Shown here: one piece after another, positions 34,386 to 46,525 of the stretch
How positions within the stretch are numbered: the stretch's first letter is position 1
Layout: the number at the start of each line of letters is the position of its first letter
DNA from: Paramecium pentaurelia
Lineage: Eukaryota; Ciliophora; Oligohymenophorea; Peniculida; Parameciidae
Assembly: GCA_905183005.1 (NCBI GenBank)
Contig: CAJJDO010000008.1
Location: 870,927-934,926 of the forward strand
Direction: 5' to 3'
Length of the DNA: 64,000 bases
Notes under the pieces: model-generated
The model's database searches: none
What the model was told of the DNA's origin: nothing
Seen by the model: the letters and a program-made list of their open reading frames with translations, nothing else
Program-made: the position numbers and the translations under genes

Positions 34386-36948
34386 ATGCAATAAAATAGT
34401 TATAGGGTGAATGCAGGAATTGGTGCCACTTACAATACTAATGTGGCGACTTCTTAAGTTTTGAAATAGATTGCACAAAATAAAGAATAGACATAGTAAA
34501 ATAAATAAGCGTAGGATTAAGAATTAACAATGATAGCATAATAGACAGATCATCTAAGAAAAAGAATCTCAAATATTTTCAATTTACCAATTAAACTTAA
34601 AAAAACATAAAGTAATTAGCAATACTTAAAATAGACTTTATGATTGAAGATATTGGATTAAAGGTGGATTACCTCTTCAAAAAATCTCATCTAAATTAAA
34701 GTAATGTTGATTATATGAGTGATCATATCAAAAGGTTAGGAGATAGGATTAATTAGGAAATGAAAAAAAAATAAGAGCAATATCATTCTAGCATTAAAAT
34801 TGATAATTTTAAAAATTTTTCATAAATTTAACAAGAGTTCTAAAAAAATAAATAAGTAAAATACTTCAAATAAATAAATTAGTTATATAGTTCATTTTAT
34901 AAATCAGAATTAAAGACAGTCATAAGATAGAAGGAAAGATTAATAGATATCCTAACATCTTCAAATAGAACTGAAAAATTAGTATCACATGAAATTTAAC
35001 TAAATTAATATAATGAAGCAATTCTAGAGAAATTATTTGTCGATAATCATTTATATTAAGTGCTGTTAAATTTTATCAAAAATAAGAATGATTTATCAAT
35101 ATTTGAAAAACTATTTAGAACTTTGGAGGTTTTTGAAACAACCCATAATGTGGAGATGAGATTATTAGCAGATTAGTTTTAGAATATATCTAATACATTA
35201 AATTAATAATAAAAATGGTATATAAATTCAATTAAAAATATAGTGAGAAGATTATTCGCAATACAGTATCCCATTTAGAAAATGATATGCTCAAATAAGT
35301 TGGTCATTTAGATTTATAGAATTTAAATAGAAAATTTAAAGAATTTTATCTTCCTTATTTATAAACTACTGAATTATATTAAATAGGATAGTTTTTTCCT
35401 AGTGGAATCCTCTTTTTATTAATGAGATGTGGAAAAATTAATGAAGCATAAAAGATTCTTTCTGGATTGATATCAAGTGATTAAAGAATAGCTTAGTAAT
35501 TTATAAGTTTTTTTGATTTATAAAAATAAGAAATTTTGAATCAAAATGATGTTGAAGAGAAATCAAGACAATAATGTTGTGATATATTATTACAATAATG
35601 TTATTGGTTATTATTAGATGTTAGTGATGCTTATGATGTATTTGAATAAACATAATTTCAAAAAGATAGAGACTTTTATATATGGTTAACATTAAAAACT
35701 ACTCATTGTTCTGATGAATTTGTAGTATATGAAAGATCTGATCAAGAATCAAAAAAAGCTTTCTTTCATTGGAAACTTATAGATCTTCATGAAACTATAC
35801 CATAATCATCAGTAAGTTTAAGAATCAATTTAATTTTATAAAGATATGATTACATTTTAAGTGAATTATATAAATACTAAAATCAATGTCTTTCATAAGT
35901 AGAATATTTTATATTAGATACAGTACTTACAGAATTGAATATGAAAACATAAAAAAATAGTTTTGCTGAAAAATAAAAAAAATCTGTTATAGATAACCTT
36001 GTTAATTACACATAAAATAAGCATCCTCTTATATCTTGTTTAATAATGAGTGTTTGTTCCTATAATATTGAAGCTATTGCTAATTTATTATAAAAGTCTA
36101 ATCATGTTACATAGGTTTTAAATGATAAAAATGTTAGAGAGAATTTAGAAATTATTTTTGGAAAAGAAGAATTACTTAATATTACAAATGAAATGATTAA
36201 TTTATTTTTTGAAAAGAATTTACATAATTCATTAAAAGAATTATAATAACAATTAGAAAAATCATTTACAATGAATTAAATTAATGATTGTCATACAATT
36301 TTAATATTGAAATTAGATGAAATGAGTGTCTATATGAAGTAATTATTAAATTCAAATTCTGAAATACTTTTAGAAACAGCAATTTATTTATATCATGAAA
36401 CATAATTAGTATTTATACTAAGTTGTTTAATTGTCAATTAATACTGTATTATGAAATTAGGATCTTAAATTGAAAAAAGACAATTATAAGCTAAAAATCT
36501 AGAAAACTTACATTCTAAAATAAAGAGTTGTGCAAAAGAATCTAAATTATTTAAATATTTTTATAGATTCTAATTGATTGAAATATTTTAATAAGCCTAT
36601 TTGTCTATGAGATAAGAATCAGTTAATCTTAATGAAATAAATCAAATTCTATATAATATGAATATCAAAGAATTAACAAAAAGTTTAATTGAGAATAAAT
36701 AGGTTCATTTTATTAAGATAGTATTTTGGTAGATATTATTATTGATTGAATAAAAAAAATGTCATGATAAATCTCATTTAATGTAAAAATTAATATTTAT
36801 CTATAGTGAAAAAATAAAAGAATTGAATGAAACATTGCTAAAATTCCCAGAAAGTCAGGGAATTAAGATTTGCAGAGAAGATGTTCAATTTTCATAAATT
36901 ATTGTTGATATTTTGAATTCTTATTCAAAAGTGTTAAAGATGTATTGA
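34386..36948 (+). CDS. Nucleoporin of the Nup93/Nic96 family (837 aa)
   Basis: Two introns, 34612-34634 (23 nt) and 35218-35243 (26 nt). The N-terminal 130 residues are Gln-rich. A coiled coil follows (HIKRLGDRINQEMKKKQEQY). From about residue 330 it is all-helical, in the manner of the Nic96 alpha-solenoid: SGILFLLMRCGKINEAQKIL (compare the conserved clan pattern of a hydrophobic helix then RCG...A), DVSDAYDVFEQTQFQKDRDF, YIWLTLKTTHCSDEF, and a C-terminal ALPHA stack. This family links the pore scaffold to the central channel. Similarity rests on the RCG helix and the overall length and layout, so the assignment is moderately firm. The divergent member state is usual for ciliate nucleoporins. 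Confidence 0.65.
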
Positions 36949-37056
36949 GCTCTGTTCTTAATTTATTATAAATTAATTTTTTTTTGATTTTAATTATGTT
37001 AGATTAAGTTAGCAATCTATTGTAATTTATTAAATTTATAATTATTATAAGAGAGT

Positions 37057-37389
37057 ATGCTATCAAAAAGGAAGGTTTCATCATAAAATCAAGAAGAATC
37101 ATCTAACTCTATAGAATAATTATGCAATAAAATTCGAAAGGTCATAGTGAGTGAAGTTGGTGAAAAATATATCTAAAATCATTCTGAGAAAGGAGTAAAG
37201 AAAAAAAGAACTAAGCACAAATGTAAACGTTAAGATGAATAATAACTGATTGAATTAATCCAGAATGATCCTGTAGAAGTAGAAGAATAGCTTTCTTCAA
37301 TTAAAGCGATATCTGAATCCTAATCATGGGTATTTGAAGAACTATTTGAGGAAATAAATAAGCTCAATACCCATTAAGAGATTGAATGA
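37057..37389 (+). CDS. Small basic, probably nuclear protein (110 aa)
   Basis: Intronless ORF starting MLSKRKVSSQNQEESSNS. A cluster KKKRTKHKCKRQ near the middle is a likely nuclear localisation signal. The C-terminal part is acidic and helical (SWVFEELFEEINKLNTHQEI). No family recognised. It lies 109 bases downstream of the nucleoporin gene on the same strand. Confidence 0.6.
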
Positions 37390-38071
37390 AGTTCTTTAAT
37401 TAATTATGATTAAATATTTATTCTAATATATGGTGTTGTACATAGATATACGCTATACAAAAATTAAATTCATTTACCTTCTAAGAGAATTCAACTATTA
37501 ATGATTGAAAAACTTAATAGGATTCTTAGTATTATAAAATAAAGGATTAATTTGAACATGAGATAACATCCCAATTTGAATTAAATTTAATCAGATAATT
37601 CATAAATCATCTTAAAATTTAAATAATACAGTGAATTACAAATTTTGCTAATTTTTATTGTTTTAGATTGAATTTTAGAATAAGTTAATTGGTTTTAATA
37701 ATATTTACAATTAGATTTCAAAATTATTATGATCCTTTTGATAAATTATTTATGTAATACAATTTGAATCAAATTAAAAGTGATTTTAATTTAGTATAGG
37801 TTCTTAATTATAAAAATAAAATTTGACTTAAATGAGGTTATTTTATTTGAATAGTTTTGAATAATTAAAATTAATTGAGGTTTTAATTACTTTTTATTTT
37901 CTCTGATTTTATTTTATGAGAAATTAAGAAACATTTGATGTTTAAATATATTATGCAGAATTGAACATTTTTCATTATATTTAAAATTCAAATATATTGT
38001 AAGTTTTCAATATATACTATTATTATCTTTTATTAATTAAATGATATTAATTAAATTTCAAATAAAAATAT
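37390..38071. other. AT-rich intergenic region
   Basis: About 680 bases without a supportable gene; mostly A/T homopolymer-like sequence before DPY30. Confidence 0.5.
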
Positions 38072-38316
38072 ATGTCAAGTGAAGAAGAAGTACTATTATC
38101 TAGTTTATTCTTTTAGAAAATGAAATAATTGTAAGCACTTCCAATTAGAAATTACTTGGATTAAACTGTAGTACCACTTCTATTACAGGCCATGACTGAA
38201 GTAGCTAAAGTGAGGTGAGTTTTTCTTAAATATTAAGACCACCTAATCCAATTGAATTTATAGCTAACTATTTGCTCTAGAATAACCCAGAAAAAGCACA
38301 AGCAAGATAATAATGA
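38072..38316 (+). CDS. DPY30: DPY30 domain protein (73 aa)
   Basis: Two exons around a 23-nt intron at 38215-38237. The DPY30 motif is clear: LPIRNYLDQTVVPLLLQAMT then EVAKVRPPNPIEFIANYLLQ and NNPEKAQARQQ. The two-helix motif forms the X-type four-helix bundle that docks on ASH2L in H3K4 methyltransferase complexes, and on AKAP-like helices in radial spokes. Both uses are plausible here. With only a short N-terminal extension it resembles true DPY30 rather than a larger ciliary adaptor. Confidence 0.93.
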
Positions 38317-38849
38317 GTGCTATTGAACTGAAACTGATTTTATATAAACAAAATAAATAAATACTATGATTTTAATTATAAAGAATATTTCTTAATCCCT
38401 TAGTTTAAATACAGTAAATCATATAAACAAATCATAAACTTTATAATCTCATTTGTGTTTATATTAAATGAAAAAAGCTATCATAATTATTTACTTTAAT
38501 CTAGTATTATAAAATATATTTACATGAATCTATTAATGTAAATTAAGAACAATTATATAATATAATTATTAAAATATATTAATTTTATGTTCTTCATCCC
38601 TAAAGAAATATGGATTTTATTCTAAATAGCAACTAATATCGATGAATATATTTACATAAGAAATTATAAATAGATTCAAAACATATTAGATCAATACCCA
38701 TAAGACTATTTATATTAAAATAGATAAATCATAGTGTTAATTAGATTAAATTTGGAAATAAAAGATATAAAACATAAATTATAATCTCTTTTACTATATA
38801 AATTATTATTTTATTGATTTTAAAATATAATTTACAGCGTTTAAGGTGT
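38317..38849. other. AT-rich intergenic region
   Basis: No exon seen between DPY30 and the left duplicated block; the spacer continues through that block up to the CDK relic. Confidence 0.5.
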
Positions 38850-39943
38850 AACTTACTTTATAATAGAGAAAATAAATTTTGTAGATATTCTAAACAATCT
38901 CTTTTAGTGTATAAAAATTATCCTATTACATAAATTGAGTTAATTAATAAGTCTATGAAACCTAGAATAAGCAGAAAACTTTAATAACGATAAACTTATA
39001 AAATAATAATGATGGATGATTTTAATTATAAAATTAAAATAATTCAGCAATTAAAAATATATGAGACTTGAAACAAATCAAAAAGTATATGATTAAGGAC
39101 ATTAATTTTACAAAATGAATCAATAATAGTAAAAGTTAAGAAGATTTAACTATGATTTCAATGTGCAAATTTTATATTAGAATCAGAAAGGAAGCAATAA
39201 AAATTGATGACTAGTAACACGAAAGATGTGATAACTTCCATTAAAAATCAAATTCATCTTTTATGATTTTAACAGATAATAATAATTTTATTTTACTACT
39301 ACATTATTTAGAGATAAGCAGAATGAAATGGATTAGTAAACTAATAATAAATTAATCTTAAATTTATTCGTATCAATATAATAATTAAAATTAACAAATT
39401 GCAGGATTTTGTATAAAATGAAGAGAAATATTAGATATTAGAAAAAGAAGGAGAATGAACCTATTAATTAATTTAAGAGGCTAAAGATATTAAAGCTGTA
39501 GAAATAGTTTTATTAAAGAAGAAACTAATAGATCATGAAGATGAAGGAGTTCCTTTAACTACCATGAGAGAAATTTCATTATTAAAGAAGTAAGAAATTA
39601 TAGAAATAATATTTCCAATATCCATATATTGCTCCTCTAAAAAATGTTGTTTATGATTAGTCTAGATTGTATTTAATCTTTATTTCTGTGGATTAAGACT
39701 TAACAAATACATGGAAAGTGTAACTTACTTTCATAGAATTAAAGTGAAGAAATTCATTTACTACTAAATTATTGCCATTAAATAGAGTTATTCATAGAGA
39801 TTTAAAGATTTTAAGTATTTTGGTAGACATAAAACAGCAAAACACTAAAAATATCAGATTTTGGATTAGCAAGAGCATTTAAAGATTCAGAAATTGATTA
39901 TTTATACAAGATATTTAAGATCATGGGAACTCCAAAAGAGTTC
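38850..39943. repeat. Left copy of a ~1.09-kb assembly duplication
   Basis: 38850-39943 matches 39945-41038 at a constant offset of 1095, ending at a single N at 39944. It holds spacer and the first two-thirds of the CDK pseudogene. I saw no differences in the stretches compared. Confidence 0.9.
39418..39943 (+). pseudogene. CDK pseudogene, truncated assembly copy
   Basis: The same decayed CDK sequence as at 40513-41239, cut at the join. It carries the same frameshifts and in-frame TGA, which shows the lesions are not random sequencing errors of a single read. Confidence 0.7.
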
Positions 39944-39944
39944 N
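39944..39944. other. Assembly join (single N)
   Basis: A single N between ...AAAGAGTTC and AACTTACTTT..., where sequence already read 1095 bases earlier restarts. Confidence 0.95.
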
Positions 39945-40512
39945 AACTTACTTTATAATAGAGAAAATAAATTTTGTAGATATTCTAAACAATCTCTTTT
40001 AGTGTATAAAAATTATCCTATTACATAAATTGAGTTAATTAATAAGTCTATGAAACCTAGAATAAGCAGAAAACTTTAATAACGATAAACTTATAAAATA
40101 ATAATGATGGATGATTTTAATTATAAAATTAAAATAATTCAGCAATTAAAAATATATGAGACTTGAAACAAATCAAAAAGTATATGATTAAGGACATTAA
40201 TTTTACAAAATGAATCAATAATAGTAAAAGTTAAGAAGATTTAACTATGATTTCAATGTGCAAATTTTATATTAGAATCAGAAAGGAAGCAATAAAAATT
40301 GATGACTAGTAACACGAAAGATGTGATAACTTCCATTAAAAATCAAATTCATCTTTTATGATTTTAACAGATAATAATAATTTTATTTTACTACTACATT
40401 ATTTAGAGATAAGCAGAATGAAATGGATTAGTAAACTAATAATAAATTAATCTTAAATTTATTCGTATCAATATAATAATTAAAATTAACAAATTGCAGG
40501 ATTTTGTATAAA

Positions 40513-41239
40513 ATGAAGAGAAATATTAGATATTAGAAAAAGAAGGAGAATGAACCTATTAATTAATTTAAGAGGCTAAAGATATTAAAGCTGTAGAAAT
40601 AGTTTTATTAAAGAAGAAACTAATAGATCATGAAGATGAAGGAGTTCCTTTAACTACCATGAGAGAAATTTCATTATTAAAGAAGTAAGAAATTATAGAA
40701 ATAATATTTCCAATATCCATATATTGCTCCTCTAAAAAATGTTGTTTATGATTAGTCTAGATTGTATTTAATCTTTATTTCTGTGGATTAAGACTTAACA
40801 AATACATGGAAAGTGTAACTTACTTTCATAGAATTAAAGTGAAGAAATTCATTTACTACTAAATTATTGCCATTAAATAGAGTTATTCATAGAGATTTAA
40901 AGATTTTAAGTATTTTGGTAGACATAAAACAGCAAAACACTAAAAATATCAGATTTTGGATTAGCAAGAGCATTTAAAGATTCAGAAATTGATTATTTAT
41001 ACAAGATATTTAAGATCATGGGAACTCCAAAAGAGTTCACATGGTCAGGTGTTAGTACTTTACCGTATTTTAAGAATACTTTTCCAAAATGACTAAGTTA
41101 AGTTAACCCAGTTGCTACTTAAGGGAAAGATATTACAAATTTATGTCCTTTAGAACTAGATTTGCATTCTAAGATGATTGTTTATGATCCATATGCAAGA
41201 ATTACAGCAGTAGAAGCCTTTAAGCATTCTTATTTTTGA
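40513..41239 (+). pseudogene. Degenerate cyclin-dependent kinase gene
   Basis: Pieces of a CDK1/2-type kinase are readable in shifting frames. They are the glycine loop with TGA replacing a Gly codon (GE-stop-TY), AKDIKAVEIVLLKKK, the PSTAIRE-like helix EDEGVPLTTMREISLLKK, PLKNVVYDQSRLYLIF, VIHRDLKI with ILVD, KISDFGLARAF, then DSEIDYLYKIFKIMGTPKEF, WSGVSTLPYFKNTFPK followed by TGA, and YDPYARITAVEAFKHSYF. Between DFGLARAF and DSEID about 65 residues are gone, including the activation-loop Thr, WYRAPE and DIWS. At least three frame changes and two in-frame TGAs exclude function. The HRDLK and DFG motifs themselves survive, so decay is fairly recent. Confidence 0.85.
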
Positions 41240-41281
41240 CGATTTAAATAACTGATATGAAATTTTATTATAATAATATTA

Positions 41282-42777
41282 ATGAGTAAATTATCGTAGG
41301 TTTTGAAATCTCACACAGATGTCAATGGTGTCACCCTTTTTGATCATATCAATAGCTTCATTAATGAAGTCTTGTAAAGCAATCATAAGGATATGAACTC
41401 AATCGAACTCTTATCAGATTTCACAAAAAAAAATAGATTTCTTTTCAAAAAATTGTCATCTGAAAGTGAAGTAAATAATCTTAGAGATAAAATCCCTGAA
41501 TTTGCTGATTGGGTAAAGAGAGTTTCACAATTACTAAAAGTATAATGGCTATTGAATTGTAGGGTTAAACAGTTGCATAAATGCCTACTATTTTATAAGA
41601 CTTTGTTGCATCCGCAAGATTGTTGGAAGCTGCAGGTTATGGTTTTGGAGAGGAAGAAACCTACTAGATCCAATTAAGTATAAAATAATTAAGTGTAAAT
41701 ATCAATATCTATTTTCAGATTGAAACAAATGCAACTGAAATGACATTTTTTGGAAAGATACTTTGTAGAAATTCTGATTATTATGTTGCCAGAGGAGTAG
41801 TACCTAAACTACCTACTGATTATTTAGCACCAAATGCTGAACCTAGAGGAGATGGTGTAAATTATTATACATTCTGGGTTACTAATGATAGTATTTAATA
41901 CTTTAATCAATAGTATTGACTGATTGGAATGAGTTACCACTAGTAACCCCAGAATAAATTAAAGTGGCTAGAGAAATTAAATATGTTTGTACAGGAAATT
42001 TGAATCAAGAATTAAAAACTTATCCTCCTTTTCCTGGAAAAGAAAAGCATTATTTAAAAGCATAATTAGTAAGGATTTTACATTCTAATTTAATTGCACC
42101 AAAAGGACTTTATCAATAAAAAGAGGATAATCGTAAATTAATAAAATTATTTATTTAGCAAAGGAATTGGAATTTGTAGAAGAATTCAAAATCCCTGAAT
42201 TTGCTGAATTGTAAAATCCAGATAGTTGGGTTCATGTTCCTGCATAAATTTTAAAATAAGGAAGAATTACATTATACACAGATGGATTATCTGAAGAAGC
42301 TAAAAATGCTTTACTTGAGGCTAATCCAGATCTTGATAGTGAAACAACAAGATTAAAAGGTATTGCTGAAGATCGTCCACTTGAACCATTTTATCAAACA
42401 AATTGGTTAATTAAAACTGTTGGAGATTAAATGATATATAATCCTAAAGATGATAATTCTGGTAATAATGTATATGCAACTGTAATACTTAAAAACTACA
42501 CTTGGAGTGGGGCTGTTACAGTAGCCAATGTATATTTTAACATAAATTAATTTAGTAAAATCAATGGGCATTTTTCTATGTTGGTTATGGATTTAAAGAT
42601 ACTCAAGCAGCTTATGTGCCTATTCAAAATAATGATTTATAATTGGAACCAGAAGATAAATCAGAATTCCCTGAACCAAATCCTAAAAATGCACCTAAAC
42701 CCCCTGAGCCAGAAAAAGTTGAAGGTCAAGAAGGTTAAGATGGATAAGAATAGCAAGCAGATCCAGATGATTAATGA
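41282..42777 (+). CDS. RSP4/6: Radial spoke head protein 4/6
   Basis: 457 aa with five introns: 41540-41562, 41695-41718, 41891-41913, 42133-42158 and 42530-42555 (23-26 nt). Family blocks include SARLLEAAGYGFGEEETYQI, IKQLSIETNATEMTFFGKIL, YYVARGVVPKLPTDYLAPN, GDGVNYYTFWVTND, WNELPLVTPEQIKVAREIKY, CTGNLNQELKTYPPFPGKEK and YLKAQLVRILHSNLIAPKG. A C-terminal Pro/Glu/Gln tail ends QEQQADPDDQ. RSP4 and RSP6 pair in the spoke head, which contacts the central apparatus and transmits mechanical signals to inner dyneins. Ciliates commonly have several copies. The gene begins 43 bases after the end of the CDK pseudogene. Confidence 0.95.
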
Positions 42778-43241
42778 TTTAAAATTATGGCAATTAAATA
42801 TCAATACAATCCTGCTAATTTATCAATAGTTTATTAATTATTTTCATTTTTTGACTTTTTTTATTCCAAAATTGTTTTGTAAATAATTTTTACTTTTTTG
42901 ATTTACGATATACTGAATATCATATTTAGTTATACTTTTTTCAGATTTAAGTGGATTAAAGTATAAAAATTTAACTTCTATTCAATAGTATTAAAGTAAT
43001 ATTCTTTTCTTTCAAGTCTATAATTTAATAGCAAATTACATTAATTCTTTATTTATTTATATATAGATTAATAAGAGTATATGATTTGTATAGTTTAACA
43101 TATTCATTATTATAAAAATTATAATTAATTTAGGAAACAACTTTACAAATTTAAGAATCGGTTGAAACAGTACTCAAAGTTAATAATTAGATAGACTTTT
43201 TAAATTTACCATTAAGTATAAAATCAATTACATATAAATGA
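42778..43241. other. AT-rich intergenic region between convergent genes
   Basis: About 460 bases between the RSP4/6 stop and the carrier stop. No ORF or repeat of note. Confidence 0.5.
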
Positions 43242-44218
43242 TCACAAAACCTCCAATGGGATACCATGTTATCTTTCTAAGTAATCCATAACAGGAGTTG
43301 TTAGTAATGCTTAGAACATGAATTAACAAAATCTCATCTACCAACCAGCATAAAAACCAGTTATTCCCTTTTCTAAATACACTTTTTTAAATGCATTCCA
43401 AATTGATAGATGTTTTATTTAATGATTATTTTCCATTTAAAATTATGTTTTAATCATATCAAACGGTTACACAATGATAATATTGGGAATTGCAGTAAAA
43501 ATAGAACATAGGACAATCTCCTAAACTGTCAATTTTTATGATGGACGCTCTTTGAAATAATATCTAACCCTATGATCCCAATATAAATAATTTGTCCAAG
43601 AAACAACTTATTTGAGAATCATGACTTCCATACCAGTAAACAAATCTCTAGTAAATCCTTTGATTCCTCCATCATGTTCCCACATATATTTTAAAACTAA
43701 GAATATTTCTGAAATGTACTACCTGATTTTGATTATTATTAAGTCATTAATTAGCATTTAACTCTTTCAAATGGACAAGTTACAAGGGATTCAAACAAAG
43801 CAATAGTTATTCCTGCTAATCCTTTATGAAGTGCAGGAGCAGACTCTTTAATCTTTGTAGGTAAAACTTCCATATAAAATTTTGGAATAAATATCATCAT
43901 AGGCCATCTAAATATACTTAAAAATTTACCTATAGTATTATTTAAATAATTAAATGCTTATTTATGATGAGAACCCTGCGAATATTCCACGAAATATTCC
44001 ATTCCGATAGTAACTTTCAAGAAATAGCTATAATTTCTCTAAATGTTTACTTGTTTGAAATTGCTATTTTAAGAAGCCTAGATCAAAGTTTTAAAGCGAT
44101 CAAAGAAATGATCCATAGGTAATCCTAAGATTGCTCTTGACACTCCAATTAGTTGAGTCTCCACAATTGGTTTCAATAATTCTTTGCCCTTATAAATCCA
44201 TTAAGTTGTTTCAGACAT
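43242..44218 (-). CDS. Mitochondrial carrier (SLC25-type), 301 aa
   Basis: Introns at 44028-44050 (23 nt), 43908-43929 (22) and 43697-43722 (26). Three carrier-type repeats are visible through their signatures: LGLPMDHFFDRFKTLIQ (P-x-D, weak), CPFERVKCQL (P-F-E-R-V-K) and VQPFDMIKTQF (P-F-D-M-I-K). Repeat ends NGIFRGIFAGFSSQ and GITGFYAGWQMRF follow the usual aromatic-Gly pattern. Length fits the six-helix carriers of the inner mitochondrial membrane that exchange metabolites. The first repeat is divergent, and residues that would define the substrate cannot be assigned. N-terminus MSETTQWIYKGKELLKP. Confidence 0.9.
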
Positions 44219-44940
44219 ATTATTTAAACCATTTAATCATTATAAAATTACAGCTTATACTCAACTAAGTGCGTATTAAATTAGATAATATGGGTGGATG
44301 TTGTAAATTTAATTAAAAACATGATGCATTATTTAATTATAAATTAATGGCAAAATTTTCATAACTTATCAATATAGTATACTATCTCATAATTGATTCA
44401 TAAAGTATTCTAAAATAGATATAAGGTATTGAAATTTCAAACTTTATGATTCTTTCTATTATGGATAGCTTGCTTATTTAATAAATTATATAATTCTAGA
44501 ATTTTAGTTTTTTTCAGAATTTTTTTATCAAATATACTAATGAGTAACAAAATTTATAAATTGCTAATAAATTGGATAAAAACATTGAGCAATTTAAGAT
44601 TTCTTTGGTTAAAGGAGTTTATAGTTTTCATAAATCTATTTTTAGAAATTACAATATTTATCTTCATATAATTAGCTCCAATTTCTAGATTAGATCATTA
44701 AACTTATTATTGTTGCCAATAATGTAAACCAAAATAATTTAAAATTTTGAGTAAATTATAATTTATTAAAAAATGTTATTATGTAATTGATAACCTCAAA
44801 AATTAACTAATTTTGATATTCTGAACCATTTAACTTATAGAATGATATATTACAGTAATCATATATATTTAAAAAATCAAAAACTAAAAAAATATAAAAA
44901 TGATCATTGAAATTTATATAAATAAATTAATAATTAATAG
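44219..44940. other. AT-rich divergent intergenic region
   Basis: About 720 bases between the starts of the carrier gene and the zinc-finger gene. No exon found on either strand. Confidence 0.5.
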
Positions 44941-45287
44941 ATGTCTTAGTAACAAGACCCACCAAGTGCAAAGAAAAGAATTAGAAGATGCACTAAACAT
45001 GATGAAACCCCTCGTCCCTATAAATGTGGTTGTGGGCGTGGTTACTACAGCTATCCAGCATTGTACACTCATTTGAAGTAAACCTATACATATCTCGAAA
45101 TAGGATTAAGCATGAAGGGCAGCCTCCTACAGGGACTTAAATACCAAGTGATAAGCACTATGGAAGTAGGGGAAGACCAAGAGAGAAAAATTTTAACTTC
45201 GAAGAAGAAAGCAAGCATCAAGTCTTTATTGATGAAGATAAGAGGGAAGACAATCAGAAAGATGAGAAAGTCACAATCAATTAATGA
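44941..45287 (+). CDS. Single C2H2 zinc-finger protein (106 aa)
   Basis: Two exons around a 26-nt intron at 45078-45103 that interrupts the finger. The protein starts MSQQQDPPSAKKRIRRCTKH. The finger is YKCGCGRGYYSYPALYTHLK, then IKHEG: Cys-X-Cys followed by the His-X3-His pair, a short-knuckle C2H2 variant. The rest is charged (SRGRPREKNFNFEEES) and ends KDEKVTINQ. GSRGRPREK resembles an AT-hook (GRP core), so DNA binding is plausible. Such short-knuckle fingers occur in several ciliate proteins; the target is unknown. Confidence 0.75.
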
Positions 45288-45364
45288 AAATAGAAGAAAG
45301 CAAAGGGCTTTTTTCTTTTATTAATAATTTATATCTAATACTTATTAATAAACTCTTTCTATAA

Positions 45365-45942
45365 ATGAATTGGAAACAAGTTTATGCTTTCTCCGAACAT
45401 AGAACTAAAAGAAGTATATTGTATTATTCTATTTAGTATTATCTGGAAATGCAAAGTTTAAAGAACATAAATCTAATATTCATAGTCCAAGAAGTAATTC
45501 TTTCTTTAACATTATAGATAGTCAACATTCTCATAAGGATACCATGGTTGGACTTTAGAGGATTTCAAAAGAGATTGTAGAAAGTCTAACAAAAGCTTTA
45601 ACTCCAAATTGTAGAGTTCGTTAGAATTCTCCAAAGCCATTACTCTAAGAGTAGGAACAGAAATAAATACTAAAACCCAACAAAGAACCTGAAATTATGA
45701 GATAACCTTTGGAATAATTAGAAAATGTAAAGCCAAATAAAGAAATAGAAAATGTAGAGTACATTAACTTTACAAAATTTGCTGTAAAATATTCAATCAA
45801 ATATTTTAGAGAAAGATATCTTAATAACCAATTAAAGAAATCAAAATTTAAAAAAATGAGTAAAAAATAACAAGATAGAGATCTTAGGATTTCCATTCAA
45901 AATAAGAAGAATGGTTAAGAAAAAAGAATGAAAAAGTATTGA
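45365..45942 (+). CDS. Hypothetical basic protein (184 aa)
   Basis: Two exons around a 23-nt intron at 45414-45436. The N-terminus MNWKQVYAFSEHRTKRILS is followed by KFKEHKSNIHSPRSNSFF. A helical middle region reads GLQRISKEIVESLTKALTPN, and the C-terminus is very basic (KKSKFKKMSKKQQDRDLRIS). No family recognised. It lies 77 bases downstream of the zinc-finger gene on the same strand. Nucleic-acid binding is possible from composition alone. Confidence 0.6.
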
Positions 45943-46173
45943 AATAAAGAATGGAATAATAATGTTTATAATAAAGGAAGGAAAATCGACTCAGCTTTCT
46001 AGAAAAATCCTAGACGGATAGATTTTAATGATTATATATTATTTTACCTTACTTCACTATTATTTCTAATTATTATCAATTATTTATTTTAAATTTAAAG
46101 AAAAATATGAACAGATATCTGTAAGATCATGTATTGTGTATTTAATGTACTAAAACATACAAACATATATGTA

Positions 46174-46525
46174 TCATTTTTTGATTTATTTGACAATTTT
46201 CACTTCTTCAACCAAAAATGCTCTAATTATTCTGTTTTTTAAAGCACCAGCACTTAAAACACCACCATATGGTCTTGAAACTGTTCTTTGTCTTCTTGAA
46301 AGTTGCTTAAGCTTAGTTGGTCTAATTCTTTTAAGCCCATTAAGAACCACATTCAAATTTGAGTCAGCACAGGTTGAGGCACTTGTCTTTTTATTTGGAT
46401 ATTGGACAACAACATTACCGCCTATATGATACTCATATCAATATACCTGGTGTCTTAACCTTTCTAATTTTATTAGATCTTGTGTTGTATGATGTTCTTC
46501 TTCTATATGTCACTCTAACACCCAT
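46174..46525 (-). CDS. RPL34: 60S ribosomal protein eL34
   Basis: 108 aa with a 25-nt intron at 46422-46446. Starts MGVRVTYRRRTSYNTRSNKI, matching the family TYRRRLSYNT signature. Then KVKTPGGNVVVQYPNKKTSA, GLKRIRPTKLKQLSRRQRTV, SRPYGGVLSAGALKNRIIRA and FLVEEVKIVKQIKK. eL34 is a eukaryote/archaeal large-subunit surface protein. The second and third of the cysteines that bind zinc in archaeal forms are not obvious. A TGA ends the gene at 46174-46176. Confidence 0.97.

Noticed and set aside
36999..37056. 5' exon for the basic protein at 37057
   Set aside because: The stretch has a GT...AG pair but no ATG in a suitable frame; the intronless model suffices.
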